64,000 nt of DNA from Dichetophora obliterata (taxonomy: Eukaryota; Arthropoda; Insecta; Diptera; Sciomyzidae), in contig OY986438.1 of assembly GCA_963920525.1 (NCBI GenBank), positions 125,432,920 through 125,496,919 of the forward strand. The letters run 5' to 3'. Positions 11,696 through 22,111 of the stretch are shown here, piece after piece. A program made the translations under genes and the position numbers. The notes below the pieces were generated by a model. It did no database searches. It was not told where the DNA came from and saw only the letters and a list, made by a program, of their open reading frames with translations. Position 1 is the first letter of the stretch. Each line of letters opens with the position of its first letter.

Positions 11696-11705
11696 TTCAA
11701 TTAAA

Positions 11706-11973
11706 GTTATCGTGGCGGCCATAGCCTAGTGGCTAGAGTGCGTGGCCCCTAAGCTTAAGAACCACGGTAGCCCGGGTTCAATTCCAGCTCAGACAGAAAG
11801 TTTTTTCAATTGAATTAATTTTTCTCTTCGGTCGTCACCTCACTGCAGACAATGGAAAACCTCAGAGAGTAAAAATTGCCATGGAAAACTTCTTGAGAAC
11901 ATACCAACCCAATTGATCAATAGAAGCTAGATCAAAGTCCTTCCAAGGACTGAAATGGCCAGTTTATTTTTTT
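11706..11973 (+). mobile_element. tRNA-derived SINE with target-site duplication
   Basis: Flanked by a perfect 10-bp direct repeat TTCAATTAAA at 11696-11705 and 11974-11983. The head has an A-box-like TAGCCTAGTGGCTAGAG and a B-box-like GGGTTCAATTCC. A ~190-bp body follows and the 3' end is T-rich. This is what a SINE inserted by a LINE machinery looks like. No protein is encoded. Confidence 0.7.
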
Positions 11974-12112
11974 TTCAATTAAACTAATCAACATATTTGC
12001 TATGGATGTGTGCCAAAGGCCATTTTGTATATCTGATAAAATATCTGATTTGTGTATCTGATTGTCCTCTTTCGTTTGATGCCCACATTGTCATGTTTTA
12101 AAGGCTTTAAAT

Positions 12113-13681
12113 CAGGGTGCGGAGAACGTTTGAAATACGATTGTTCTCAATTATCGTTCTCCTCATATAAAATTGTTCTAGCAAATTATTACGAACGAAT
12201 GGGGAACTTTCTGCTGGCGTCGTATTTCCTATCTCTGAAAAATTTGTCAGTTTCAAATTTTTTCGATCGAATTTTTCACAAAAAAGTAACAAGCAACAAA
12301 CGTTCGTTTTTTAATTTTTCATAAAAATTAATCGTTCAAAGAAAAATTCAGGAACGTTCGTTTCCTAAAATAAGTTCGCGCAATAAATTTGTTGCGGATG
12401 CGTAGCATCGAGCGCTGTTTATGTTGCTGTTGAATTAACATTTTTCCGTATAAGGGCAAATTATTTTATCATAAAAAAACACCATAAAAAATTAATTTAA
12501 CCTTGTAGATATTATCACCATTTCACGATTCCGTACAAAGGCGAATAATTTTGTCATTATAGCTGTGTCGATAAGCAATAATAGCTTAATTCAACTTACG
12601 GCAGATCTAAGTAATTGATGAAGCTGTGTTCTAAGCATACAGCACTATAAACACACAAAATTAAGAGCTTCTAGCATGACCAAAGCCAAAGTTATGACAC
12701 AAAAACAAAAGACACTTCCATTTAACTTATATGGCGATTGGAAAATTTAAAGCAAGATTTATTTATCTAAACTTTGAAATCAGATACAGATATATTATTT
12801 GTTAGAACCACTCGAGATTATAACCTTTTGAAAACGGAGAAAGTCCCAAGCGGCCTGAATCCCCATTTGGGTTTCTTAATAAGCGGTCATAATACTAAAT
12901 ATAATTTTTGGGACTATGTCCTCTATTTAAACGGAAAATTTTGTAATTTGGGATTATGAACCTTGGAGTTATGTCCCGTCTTCTCCTACGTTACCAGAAA
13001 AGCACGATAAATAGCACTTATGGTATATATCAACGATTGTGGGATGTGGTAATTCCTATGTTATTTTGTGAGAAAAATCTCTCGCGTGGGTAAAAAAATA
13101 CCTCAAATACCACAAAATACCTCAAACTACTACAAAATCCAACAATACCTTAAAACAACTCAAAACCCATCAAATTACTACAATTACGTGGTAGAAATTC
13201 GAATTAAGGGAACGATGCTTTAATTGAATTGTTTGACGATGATTAACCTTTGTGCGAGTCAACTTTTCAATCAAGTTTATTTACCTTATTCAAAAGCATT
13301 AAAACATTTTTTTCTCATATGCATGTTTCATCTTTTCATGTCAGGAAGTGTACAAAAATACAACAACAAACTTTACATTTTGTCTATTAATTCCACGTAC
13401 AAACGAACGTTCATGATTTTTCTTCAAACGCTCATTTTTAAGGAAAAATTCCAAACGAACGTTTGTTGCTTTTTGTTGTTGTGTGAAAAATTCGTTCGAA
13501 AAATTACAAAGATCACAAATTTTTCATTGATAAAAAAAACGACGCAAGCAGAGCGTTCCTTTTTCGATTGCGAACGTTCGTCTGTTTTTAAATTTTTCGT
13601 TTGAAAAATTCTCACACACAGCAAACAACGAACGATAAAATCTTATTTTAATCGATTGCGAACGAATTTTTCCGCACCCTG
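12113..13681. mobile_element. hAT transposon, non-autonomous
   Basis: 1,569 bp. Ends CAGGGTGCGGA and the inverse TCCGCACCCTG; exact 8-bp duplication CTTTAAAT at 12105-12112 and 13682-13689. Both end regions contain many AACGTTCGTT or GAACGAACG words in both orientations, likely subterminal binding sites. No transposase is encoded. The interior (about 12553-12795) holds a copy of the repeat seen at 57936-58150, and 13085-13185 is a low-complexity AATACCTCAAA array. Confidence 0.82.
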
Positions 13682-13689
13682 CTTTAAAT

Positions 13690-14734
13690 ATTTGAAAAAA
13701 TCTTTTTGAACAATTCCTTTTTATAACTAAAAACTAAACAAATCTTGACGTTCTAGAAAAAAGTGAGAACGCATTTTAACTATCATTTGCATCTTATTTC
13801 ACGTGTATATTGTTTACTCCGTATGTGTGAAACTATTTTCCGATAATTTTGGTACGGTGTAATAGACATTATTTTCTATATTTTGTGTTTTTCTGTATTG
13901 GGACCTTCAGAAGGGTGGCAGATAGAGTACAGGTGTGTTCAGAAGAAAATTTATAGAATCAACTCATATATATGATCACCCTTGGGATCATAGATTTTTT
14001 TAAAAAAAAATATAAAAGACATTTTTTTCTATATATTGCGTTTTTTGCATGGGAGCCCTCAGAATAGGGTCATAGATTTTTTGATATGAACTATAATATA
14101 AATTTTTTTTTCTATATTTTATGTTTGTTGTATGGGGACCCTTACAGTAGATTTTAAGAAGTTTCACTTCTGTAATGTTTACTCACTATGCTGTATTTTT
14201 TTTTTTTATTATTATTTACACAAAATCTGACAATTTTTAGACAAAATCAGTTTCGTTTTGAAAAATATAAATAAAGCCGTGGCGTTTGAAGGTGAAGGAT
14301 ACATTAACTAACCCTTAAATGTGATTTTTTAAAGCCAGCATCGAAAACTTAATATTAAGATAAAGGTCAGTTTTACTTGGAACGTTTAGCTTTTCTCAAG
14401 TTAAACAAGGTGTAAATGAAAAATAGGCTCTAAGTGTCAAAACCTTAAGAAAACCTTTAAAAAGTTCCTCTGAAAAACAAAATTCTTCTACTATTGTATT
14501 TTATATTTAGTAATATTTCTTTGAAGTTATGAGAGTCAAAGTCATTCAATCCAAAAAAAGTCCAAAATGGGCAGTTATTATTTGTATAGTAAGTTTTTGA
14601 AAAAGATTTAAGAAAAAATAAATAAATTTTGATATAACATCTCGTCGAACATTCCTTAAAACATATGACGCACCTATAACATTATGATAAATACATTTCT
14701 TATCACGTCTAATTTTACTCCTTCATTTACTTAC
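13690..14734. other. Intron 3' part, with degenerate tandem repeats
   Basis: Positions about 13863-14150 hold roughly three diverged copies of a unit containing TTTTTCTATAT(A/T)TT and GGGA(C/G)CCTCAGAA. The remainder up to the exon donor at 14729 is AT-rich with no gene. Confidence 0.45.
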
Positions 14735-15217
14735 TTCAAATCGGCCTCACTAAACTCATAAGGTATATTCCAGCCCAGCGGTCCAAATTCACGACGCTCC
14801 TGCACGACGGCATGAAACCAGACCAATGCGAAAACACCACGTAACCAGGATTTCGAAGCAGCTTCCGAGTAAATAAAGGCATTCGAAAAGAATTTATCAC
14901 GAACCAATGGATCTGAGTTAAACGATCTCATCATATTTGCCTTCAATCCTTTCGGTGGCTCATTGGTCATTTTGACCGAGTTCTGCAGCACGGACACGGG
15001 AAATACAGCACTCGGATATGATGTGCACCAGAGCCTATAGTCGGCATGAGCAGATTCCAGCATCTGGTTGTCATTGCAAATGCGCTCCAACTCGCCCATC
15101 CAGCTACTGGCAACGTGGCAGTTTTGCAATACGATCCATTGACCATGGCGACAACATTCCTGAATCAATTTTTCGGCACGCGGTCCTTGACCCTGACCCA
15201 GGGAAATGGTTTTTGTT
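14735..15217 (-). CDS. Dynein heavy chain exon, AAA6 and its lid
   Basis: 483 nt (1 + 160 codons + 2). Acceptor CTAAG, donor GTAAGT. It carries TISLGQGQGPRAEKLI, the WIVLQNCHVASSWM block, SVLQNSVKMTNEPPKGLKAN and WFHAVVQERREFGPLGWNIP, all diagnostic for the AAA6 region of dynein heavy chains. A 65-bp intron separates it from the previous exon. Simple ORF extension upstream runs into that intron; homology sets the start at TKTISLG. Confidence 0.96.
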
Positions 15218-15282
15218 CTTAGCGTGTGAGAAAGTGCGTTGAAGTGGGTGTAAATAAAATATTGTTCCAAAATTCTACATAC

Positions 15283-15455
15283 TTGTCATACATATTGCGC
15301 TGTTTGGCATACATGAAAAGACTTGCCATGGGATCCGAGCCGGCTGACAATAAAAATACTAACGGTATGCGTGGCGAGCTGTCAGAAAAGGAGGCATTTA
15401 AATCAAAGGGTGGGGGTTCGACAAAAGAACGATCCATATTGTTGGTGATAAAGTT
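15283..15455 (-). CDS. Dynein heavy chain exon, AAA6
   Basis: 173 nt (57 codons + AA). Acceptor CAACAG, donor GTATGT at 15277-15282. Begins NFITNNMDRSFVEPPPFDL and contains IPLVFLLSAGSDPMASL, the conserved AAA6 strand where other dyneins have LSPGADP. AAA6 does not bind nucleotide, so absence of a classical P-loop is normal. Confidence 0.95.
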
Positions 15456-15544
15456 CTGTTGAAGATGGAGAACAAAACGTCAAGGTACTTAAATTTTTAC
15501 AGAACAGGATTCGATTTTGTGAGTATTTTGTAGAGAATACTTAC

Positions 15545-15719
15545 TCTGACAGCAGGCACTATTTTATCTGGTCGCAGACATTTCAGCAATACCAAATGTG
15601 ACATTTCGTCAACCTTGTCAAATGGCGGTGGAAACTTTGCCAACTCCGGCGAGGATAAATCGTAGAATTTCTTCCACAGTTCAATATTTTTTTTAAATTC
15701 TCTCATTAGATTTGTAAAA
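15545..15719 (-). CDS. Dynein heavy chain exon, AAA5-AAA6 region
   Basis: 175 nt (1 + 58 codons). Acceptor TTTCACAG, donor GTAAGT at 15539-15544. Contains WKKFYDLSSPELAKFPPPF, HLVLLKCLRPDKIVPAVR; the LRPDK motif is common to all axonemal heavy chains. Confidence 0.95.
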
Positions 15720-15923
15720 CTGTGAAAATAAGTTTTTAAAATGAACTCTTATTCTTTAAAGTTTAAAATTAGTATTCCTTAAATTAACTTTTTCTAAAAT
15801 AATGGTAATTTTACTCAATTTTAATCACCTAATAACTTAAATTTTACATGTTATCGGATTGAACTATAAGATATATTCCACTGAGCAGATGCACTTCACT
15901 CTTAGTGTTATTTATAAACTTAC

Positions 15924-16060
15924 CCATCCAAATCGTTGGCGCGAAATAATTGCGTCCATGCTTTTTCCGGAAGCCAACTTGAAGCTGGATTAGGCGGAGC
16001 TGCTTTCAGACCAACGCCTCCAGTTAAAAAGAACAACAAATGCGATTTATTTATTCGATT
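15924..16060 (-). CDS. Dynein heavy chain exon, AAA6 region
   Basis: 137 nt (45 codons + GG), too short for simple ORF searches. Acceptor ACAACAG, donor GTAAGT at 15918-15923. Reads NRINKSHLLFFLTGGVGLK then WLPEKAWTQLFRANDLD. LTGG followed by a W-L-x-x-K-x-W motif is standard in this part of the family. Phase matches the exon 12.7 kb upstream (..LMSR). Confidence 0.92.
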
Positions 16061-17023
16061 CTGTTGTTATTTTTGTTATTTTATAGTTGTTGTTAGTCGA
16101 TGGTAGTTAATATTTTGTTGGTGTATTTTTTTTTTTTTTTTTTATTATTGTTGGCAGTTGTTATGCATTTTACAAGTGAAAAGTTCCATTAGGATGATTG
16201 TTGTTAGCCATTGTTGTAGTTGTTTTTGTTGTTGTTTGCATGCAAATGGAAACAGATTAAAATAACAGATTAATAATCATCAGCGAAGCATGAGACGCAA
16301 AAGGAATGCAAACGCGGATGAACTTGGTTGCAAGCCACGTTAGTATCTGGCTACTCTGACTGTGTCTACTACTGCTACTACTACCGTTTATTGTGGCGCG
16401 TCGACTCATGATGAAATAAATGCTGAATCCGCACATTTAAGCGGATTATTTAAGGCTTTCTGAGGCATCATTTGAAGCCAACAAACAAGCATGGTGCGAG
16501 AAAAGAACAAAACGTGTGCATCCTGTCAGTAGCCAGAAGCATCCAGGAGCAGGCAGCCATTGTTTGAAGTGGACTTTCATAAGCTAATGATTTTCACTTA
16601 CAACTTAATCTTTTATTAGATAAATTTTTCGAATAAAAGCAGATAATGCGTTAACATTTTGGCTCATTAAAATTATAAATATTAACAATTTCTCCAACAA
16701 AACATCATGCAATGTAAATGTCCTACAAATATGTAGCTTATACATATTAAGTAATTAATTATCACTAAGATTGTTGTTATGAGATATTTATTTTTAAGAT
16801 AAATGGCTTGATAGGATACGATAACAAAAACAAATGTTAGTATAGAGAAAAATTTAAAGAAAAGGCCTTGTTGCTTAAAATTTTGAAACAATAATTTTTT
16901 TAGCTTCCTGGTTACTCATGGTTTTGAAAATCACCACTGAAAAATGTAAAAAAATAAAAAAATCGATGGCGCTCCCTATCAGATGCCTAAGGTATATAAA
17001 TACCAAAAACGAATTCCTCGAAC
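16061..17023. other. Intron sequence without a recognised gene
   Basis: Begins with T-rich and TTGTTG-rich sequence (16070-16240) and continues AT-rich. A CTACTACTGCTACTACTACC stretch lies near 16365. Nothing codes. Confidence 0.4.
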
Positions 17024-17400
17024 CAGGCGCGTACCCAGAAAATATTTTGGGGGTTTTATGTTTTTTTATATAGACTTATTCCAATTTTTTTATATGAAAT
17101 AATCTTTATATCATAATGTCTAGTCTTCTTTTATTTCGGGCTTGTGCATTTAAGATTTTGTCCGTGGTCACTTCTACATCCCAGTGAACATTAAGAAGAG
17201 CTATCCCATTAAGCCTTTTTTCTCCAGTTTTACTTCTCATTTTATTTTTGAGTCTTCGAATCGATGAAAAGGAGCGGTCGCGTGAAGCGACTGAAACCGG
17301 CAACGTTAAACCAATCTTCAGGAATCAGCTTGTTGATAAATATATTGCAAAAATTAAGGGGTTCGATATACGTTACTGGTCGATTTGTTTGATTTAAGGA
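17024..17400 (-). mobile_element. hAT element, terminal fragment
   Basis: Starts CAGGCGCGTACCCAG followed by TTTTGGGGG, a layout typical of one hAT end. The transposase C-terminus (next entry) lies directly inside. A G-tract with CATAACCCCCAAAACC at 19282-19312 could be a rearranged part of the same family. A second end was not found. Confidence 0.5.
17103..17345 (-). pseudogene. hAT transposase, C-terminal dimerisation region
   Basis: Reads LPVSVASRDRSFSSIRRLKN then RLNGIALLNVHWDVEV. The P-V-S-x-A-x-x-x-R-S-F-S pattern followed by M-R-S and L-N-G-L-A is the hallmark of the hAT C-terminal domain. A stop precedes it and the rest of the transposase is missing. Confidence 0.7.
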
Positions 17401-19984
17401 GTTCCAGCAAATATGGGAAACAAAATATTGGTCAAAACCAATGTATACACTGAAAAAAGCATGATGTTTTAAAATTCAACATAATGTCTTTAATATCAAT
17501 GCTTTTTTTTCATATAAAATTTTAAAAACTTTTTCAAGCAAATTTGCTCACCACAGTTTGTAATAAATTTTTTTTTTAAATTTTCAAAATGAGCTGTTAA
17601 CGGCAAATATAGAATGGTTTTAGCTAAAATCAGTGCATTTTAAGTGTTTATTTTATTTTGGTTGCCATATGGCAACCAAAGGGTCATTCGGGTTAAGCAA
17701 ATTTCGTCAAAATAGGAAACAATTGTTTCTAAAAGCGTCCATTTCATATTGAAGTGTAATATCATGTGCCTGATCATCTCCGATTTGGCTCAAATTTAGT
17801 TCTTAGATTAGTTTGTTGTTTAGAAAGCTAAGTCTGGAGTTCGAGATTATAAGGTTGTTTTTTTTTTCGTAGACCAACTGCCTTGCGAAAATGTCATGCA
17901 TAGCTCATTCAATTTAAATGCAGTTTTCGTAAATAGAGTTTCATTGGAAAGGTTATTTAGTCTTTTTTACGGGAAAAATATGAAACTTTTAAAAAAATTT
18001 CAGTAAGTTGACCCATTATTAATTTAAAAGTTAATACCTTGCCAGCAACAGGCATTACAATTTTTTTTTTAATTTTCATTTATTTACGTTCTATTAGCTT
18101 TCCAATGATATAAAATGAAAGTGTGTTCTTCAAGGGTTCAGAAGTTATGGTGTAAAACATGAGGTAATAATGAATTTTTAATACAAATTTAACTAGCGTT
18201 GATATTATTGTAATAAGACTATAATACATAGAGACTTTAAAAATTTTTTTCGTAAATAATATAGAAAACAATTTTCCAAAGTACATTTTTTTATGCCACT
18301 TAGCGAGAAAAAGATGCATTTAAAAACAAATAAAAATTTTATTTCAAAGTATACTTTTAATTTGAACAACTTTAAATTTAAATAAACAAAAAATTAAAAA
18401 AAAATTCTACGCTTTTACGTTTCTACAAAATAAAATTTAAAACAATAAAATACAAAAAAATTTTTTTTGTACGTATAATTTTTTCCTAATTTTACTTTGC
18501 AATAACAAAAAATAGCTATCTAAGATTGAATCAAAAAATTATGTGCAGTAAAATCATTGAACAGACAGTGGAAATCCGGCTGAGAAAAAATCCGATTTTA
18601 CATTTGATTTTTTGAAAATATTTTTGAATTGGTTTTACAAATAATGAACACTAAATTAAATAAGCACTAATGTATTACGTTAATACTTAAAATATTTCAA
18701 TATTTTAAGCCGAAAAAAAACGCTCTTTTTATCGAATGGAATTAAAAATTTGGTATTCGAGGGGTCCGAGGGGTCGCTGATCGCGAATATGACATCGAAA
18801 AATCGAAAAAAATAAAAAATGGCATAGAATTGAAGAACAATATAATAAAATTATGTTTTAAATTCTTTTTTTTTTCAATATTAAAGATATTATCTTACAT
18901 TTTTTAAAAAAAAAATGTTTTCAAACTGTAAATGTTTACTATAAAAGCATTTTTATAAATATTGTTTTGAAAACAAAAACTTTTGTTTTAAATTTAATTT
19001 AGCAATCATTTATGTTAAACTTTAATGAAATTGTTTCAAGCTCATTAAACAGTTTCTTTAAATTTTTATACATATTTCACTCAGTATACGTAAAAAAATT
19101 TTATGTCTCTATATATATATATATTATACTCTTTTCACAATAAATGTTTTAAATTGAGTTTTATATTTTTTTTTCCCATTGTGCAATGTTATCTAAGGAT
19201 CTTTATCGTGACCAATAACACACAACGGATGGCATGTTGAGCTGAGAGTTGCTCTCGGTGCTCTTTAAAATTCGTTCATTTCGGGGGGGGGGGGGCATAA
19301 CCCCCAAAACCTCCCTTACAGGATTACAAAAAATTACAGGAACTCTTTGTTGATATCTTGCCCTATTTACCGTGCAATTAACTCAAATGGCGAGCACATG
19401 AATCTCCGGACTACGATATGTTTGTAATAAAAGATAGGTCATTTTAAGTTAAAGTATTAATGGAACAATATGAAACAATTAATTTTATAATAAATTTTCA
19501 TAGTATTCTAACTAATTTAAAGCAACTATTAAGAAAATGTTGAATAACTTTTTATTTTTATCTATATTCATAAAACTCTTTTTCTGTTTGTTGTGAGGTT
19601 TTTGTTAAAATTTGTTTGACTTTAAGATAAATCTAAACGGCTTGAAGGATTTCTTTCAAACTTGGTATATATATTAGGGGTATTCACACTGACTAGAGTA
19701 TTTGGGTATGGGTACATTGAGTACTTTTAAATATTGCGAGCACTCTAAATTACAATTGACTACTTTGTAGATAGTTTTGGGCAGTGCTGCATGTTTGTTT
19801 GATCTCCCCGCTATATGTATATAGCTGATGAGAGATGAGTGACAGCTGGACATGAGTTGCCACCAAATTATTTTTTTAAAGTTTAGGCCATTAGTAAAAA
19901 AATTATTTTATGTACGGGTAATTTTTAACGTGAACTTCGAAGCATTTTATAATTAACTAGTAATCCCGGATAGACGATGTCCTG
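17401..19984. other. Intron sequence without a recognised gene
   Basis: Very AT-rich. Near 18770 a GAGGGGTCGCTGATCGCGAAT word recalls the repeat at 50040-50480, and 19282-19295 is a run of G. No coding region. Confidence 0.4.
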
Positions 19985-20560
19985 TCACAGATGGTCTTAC
20001 TTCCATATAAGAATTTTCATGCCTATCGGAAAAAATTTTTATGTATCTAAACAGGCATAGCTGTAATGCGATCACGCTCATTTTTCGTTCATTTTCCAAA
20101 AGAAACCATATGAACTAAATTACCAAATTTTAGTCTAGTACCACCAAAGCCGTCCAAAATATAGCATTTTTATTGATTTGAGGGCGGTAGAAAAGGGTGT
20201 GTCAAAATTTTTGCCCTAAACCATATCGTACTCAATTTAGCTCAATTTAGCTCAACTTAGCTTATACCAGCCGCACTTTGCTTCATTTCACGCCTTCCCC
20301 TAAAAATGAGGCGGAAACATCGTTCGACTACTCCCATTTTTAGTAAAAATATCGCCAGTAACCATACGAACTAAATTACCAAATTTTACTGAAATACGAC
20401 CAAAATCGTCTGAAATATAGCAGTTTTATTAATCGGTGGGCGGTAAAAGGGGGTGTGACATATGTTTTTAATTAACCGAGATATTAAACATAATAACATA
20501 TATTGTAAATTTGGTGACCTTAGGTGTTACCGTTCCTGAGATCTTAACAGATACCGCACG
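19985..20560. repeat. Dispersed repeat with a ~240-bp internal direct duplication
   Basis: The block AACCATA(T/C)GAACTAAATTACCAAATTT, ending in GGGCGGTA-AAAGGG(T/G)GTG, occurs at about 20105-20200 and again at 20352-20460. It resembles the unit at 41177-42225 in alternating AT-rich and GGGCG(T/G)GG tracts. Class unknown. Confidence 0.45.
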
Positions 20561-20778
20561 AACGATTTTAAATATATGCTAGCAGCCCTCCGTGGCTCTT
20601 TTTTATTTTTGTTGTAACAGTGGTTGACGCAAATAACAGCTTTAATAGTTTTTGAAAAATTTCAGATATTGTTGCGATTCCATTCTCATTAAAATGATAG
20701 TGAAATGAAAGCTGCAACAATCAAAACTATAAAAAACATGACACGAAGGAAATTAAACAATATATTTTTGTCGATAAG

Positions 20779-21070
20779 TGTGGCAACTTGACGTGACTTG
20801 CAACGCCACCTAGTTGCTATAAAATTATAATCGACTGCGTTTTGTCAACCACCACCAACTTAACTTCTTCTATTCTCTTTTTATTATTCTTTCGCTTGAT
20901 ATATTTGAATTCAGCTTAACGTAACTTCTAAGAAAATCTTTTGTCTTCGAAAAGCATTCTTTTGTATTTTTTATTGTTTAAGTTTATTTGAGTTAAATAA
21001 ATCTTTTAATTTAATTTCATTGATACGTCGAACGATATTTTATTGTTAGCTCGAAAACCCAAACGCTACA
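20779..21070 (+). repeat. Gypsy 5' LTR
   Basis: 292 bp, starts TGTGGCAACTTGACG and ends AACCCAAACGCTACA. Contains CTATAAAATTATAA as a candidate promoter and AATAAA as a candidate poly(A) signal near 20997. I saw no difference from the 3' LTR. Confidence 0.95.
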
Positions 21071-21072
21071 AG

Positions 21073-21090
21073 TGGTGACCCCGACGTGAT
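21073..21090 (+). other. Gypsy primer binding site
   Basis: TGGTGACCCCGACGTGAT begins two bases after the LTR and starts with TGG, as expected for pairing with a tRNA CCA end. The priming tRNA was not identified. Confidence 0.7.
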
Positions 21091-21202
21091 CGGCGTATCA
21101 AGCAAAAGAGTGCTGCTGGCTGCGCACACAAAGGTTGCTCCCGACTGCGGCGTCGACTGCGCTTCGTTTATTTTTAGCCTAAAATTTATGCAGTTCTTTT
21201 AA

Positions 21203-22111
21203 ATGGCTTTGCAACATTCTCCGATTAAGGAAGCTGGTACTTCAGCTCAAAGCGAAATGGATGATGGAAGTGCGAGCAAGAATTTAACTTTTACAGAGAA
21301 TCATGTTGCTTCTACAGTGCATGCGCTAGCTGTGGTTAAACTTCCAAGTCCATTCTGGCGTGATAACCCAAGTCGATATTTTACTGTCGCTGAAATGAAA
21401 TTCGAAATGCACCGCATTGTTTCTGATGAATCAAAGTACCGGCACATCGCCACGCATCTTGATGGCGATCTTCTTGATATTGTGGGTGACATTATTGACA
21501 ATCCACCAGCTCAGGGCAAATATGACGCACTTAAACATCGCATAATCAACAGCCTGTCAGAGTCCCAGGAGGCCAAACTTCGTCGACTTCTTCGTGGACA
21601 GCCTCTGGGTGACGAGAAGCCCTCACTGTTGCTGCAGCGCCTTCGAAATTTGTCTGCAGGGCAGTGCAATGAAAGTGTATTGCGTAGCCTCTTTTTCGAG
21701 CAGCTTCCTGAGAGCGTCCGCGGTGTGCTTGCTATAAGTGAGCTTACGGACTTGGCAAAACTTGCTGAGCAGGCTGACCGTGTCATGGAAGCCATTCGCC
21801 CACAGCTGGCCGTCATCAACCAAGATGGCTTAAATGTTGTGCACCGCGACACGAGTTCTTTGCCTGCCGAGTCAAGCAATGAAGTGGGTCAATTGCTCGC
21901 TGCTATCGAAAAGTTGTCAAAGCAAGTAAACCAACTAGCAAACAATCGTCACTCACGTAGTCGCAGCAAGAGCCACGCAGGTAGCTCTCGTGCTGTCTCG
22001 CCTACTCCTGAGGCTAATAAGGCGAACGAATTTTGCTTTTATCATCAAAGATTTGGTTCACATGCTCGCAAGTGTCGTGCTCCATGCAACTGGGAGCGTT
22101 CTTTAAACTAA
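21203..22111 (+). CDS. Gypsy gag polyprotein
   Basis: 302 codons ending at TAA 22109-22111. An N-terminal capsid-like segment ([19 protein letters not shown], residues about 50-70) is followed by a helical part and a Ser/Arg-rich stretch near residues 250-265. A cysteine-histidine cluster ([18 protein letters not shown]) near residue 280 resembles a nucleic-acid-binding knuckle. It should package element RNA and form particles. Pol lies downstream in another frame: the open pol frame begins at 22107, overlapping the gag stop, so a +1 (or -2) shift would join them. Confidence 0.93.
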   Translation: MALQHSPIKEAGTSAQSEMDDGSASKNLTFTENHVASTVHALAVVKLPSPFWRDNPSRYFTVAEMKFEMHRIVSDESKYRHIATHLDGDLLDIVGDIIDNPPAQGKYDALKHRIINSLSESQEAKLRRLLRGQPLGDEKPSLLLQRLRNLSAGQCNESVLRSLFFEQLPESVRGVLAISELTDLAKLAEQADRVMEAIRPQLAVINQDGLNVVHRDTSSLPAESSNEVGQLLAAIEKLSKQVNQLANNRHSRSRSKSHAGSSRAVSPTPEANKANEFCFYHQRFGSHARKCRAPCNWERSLN

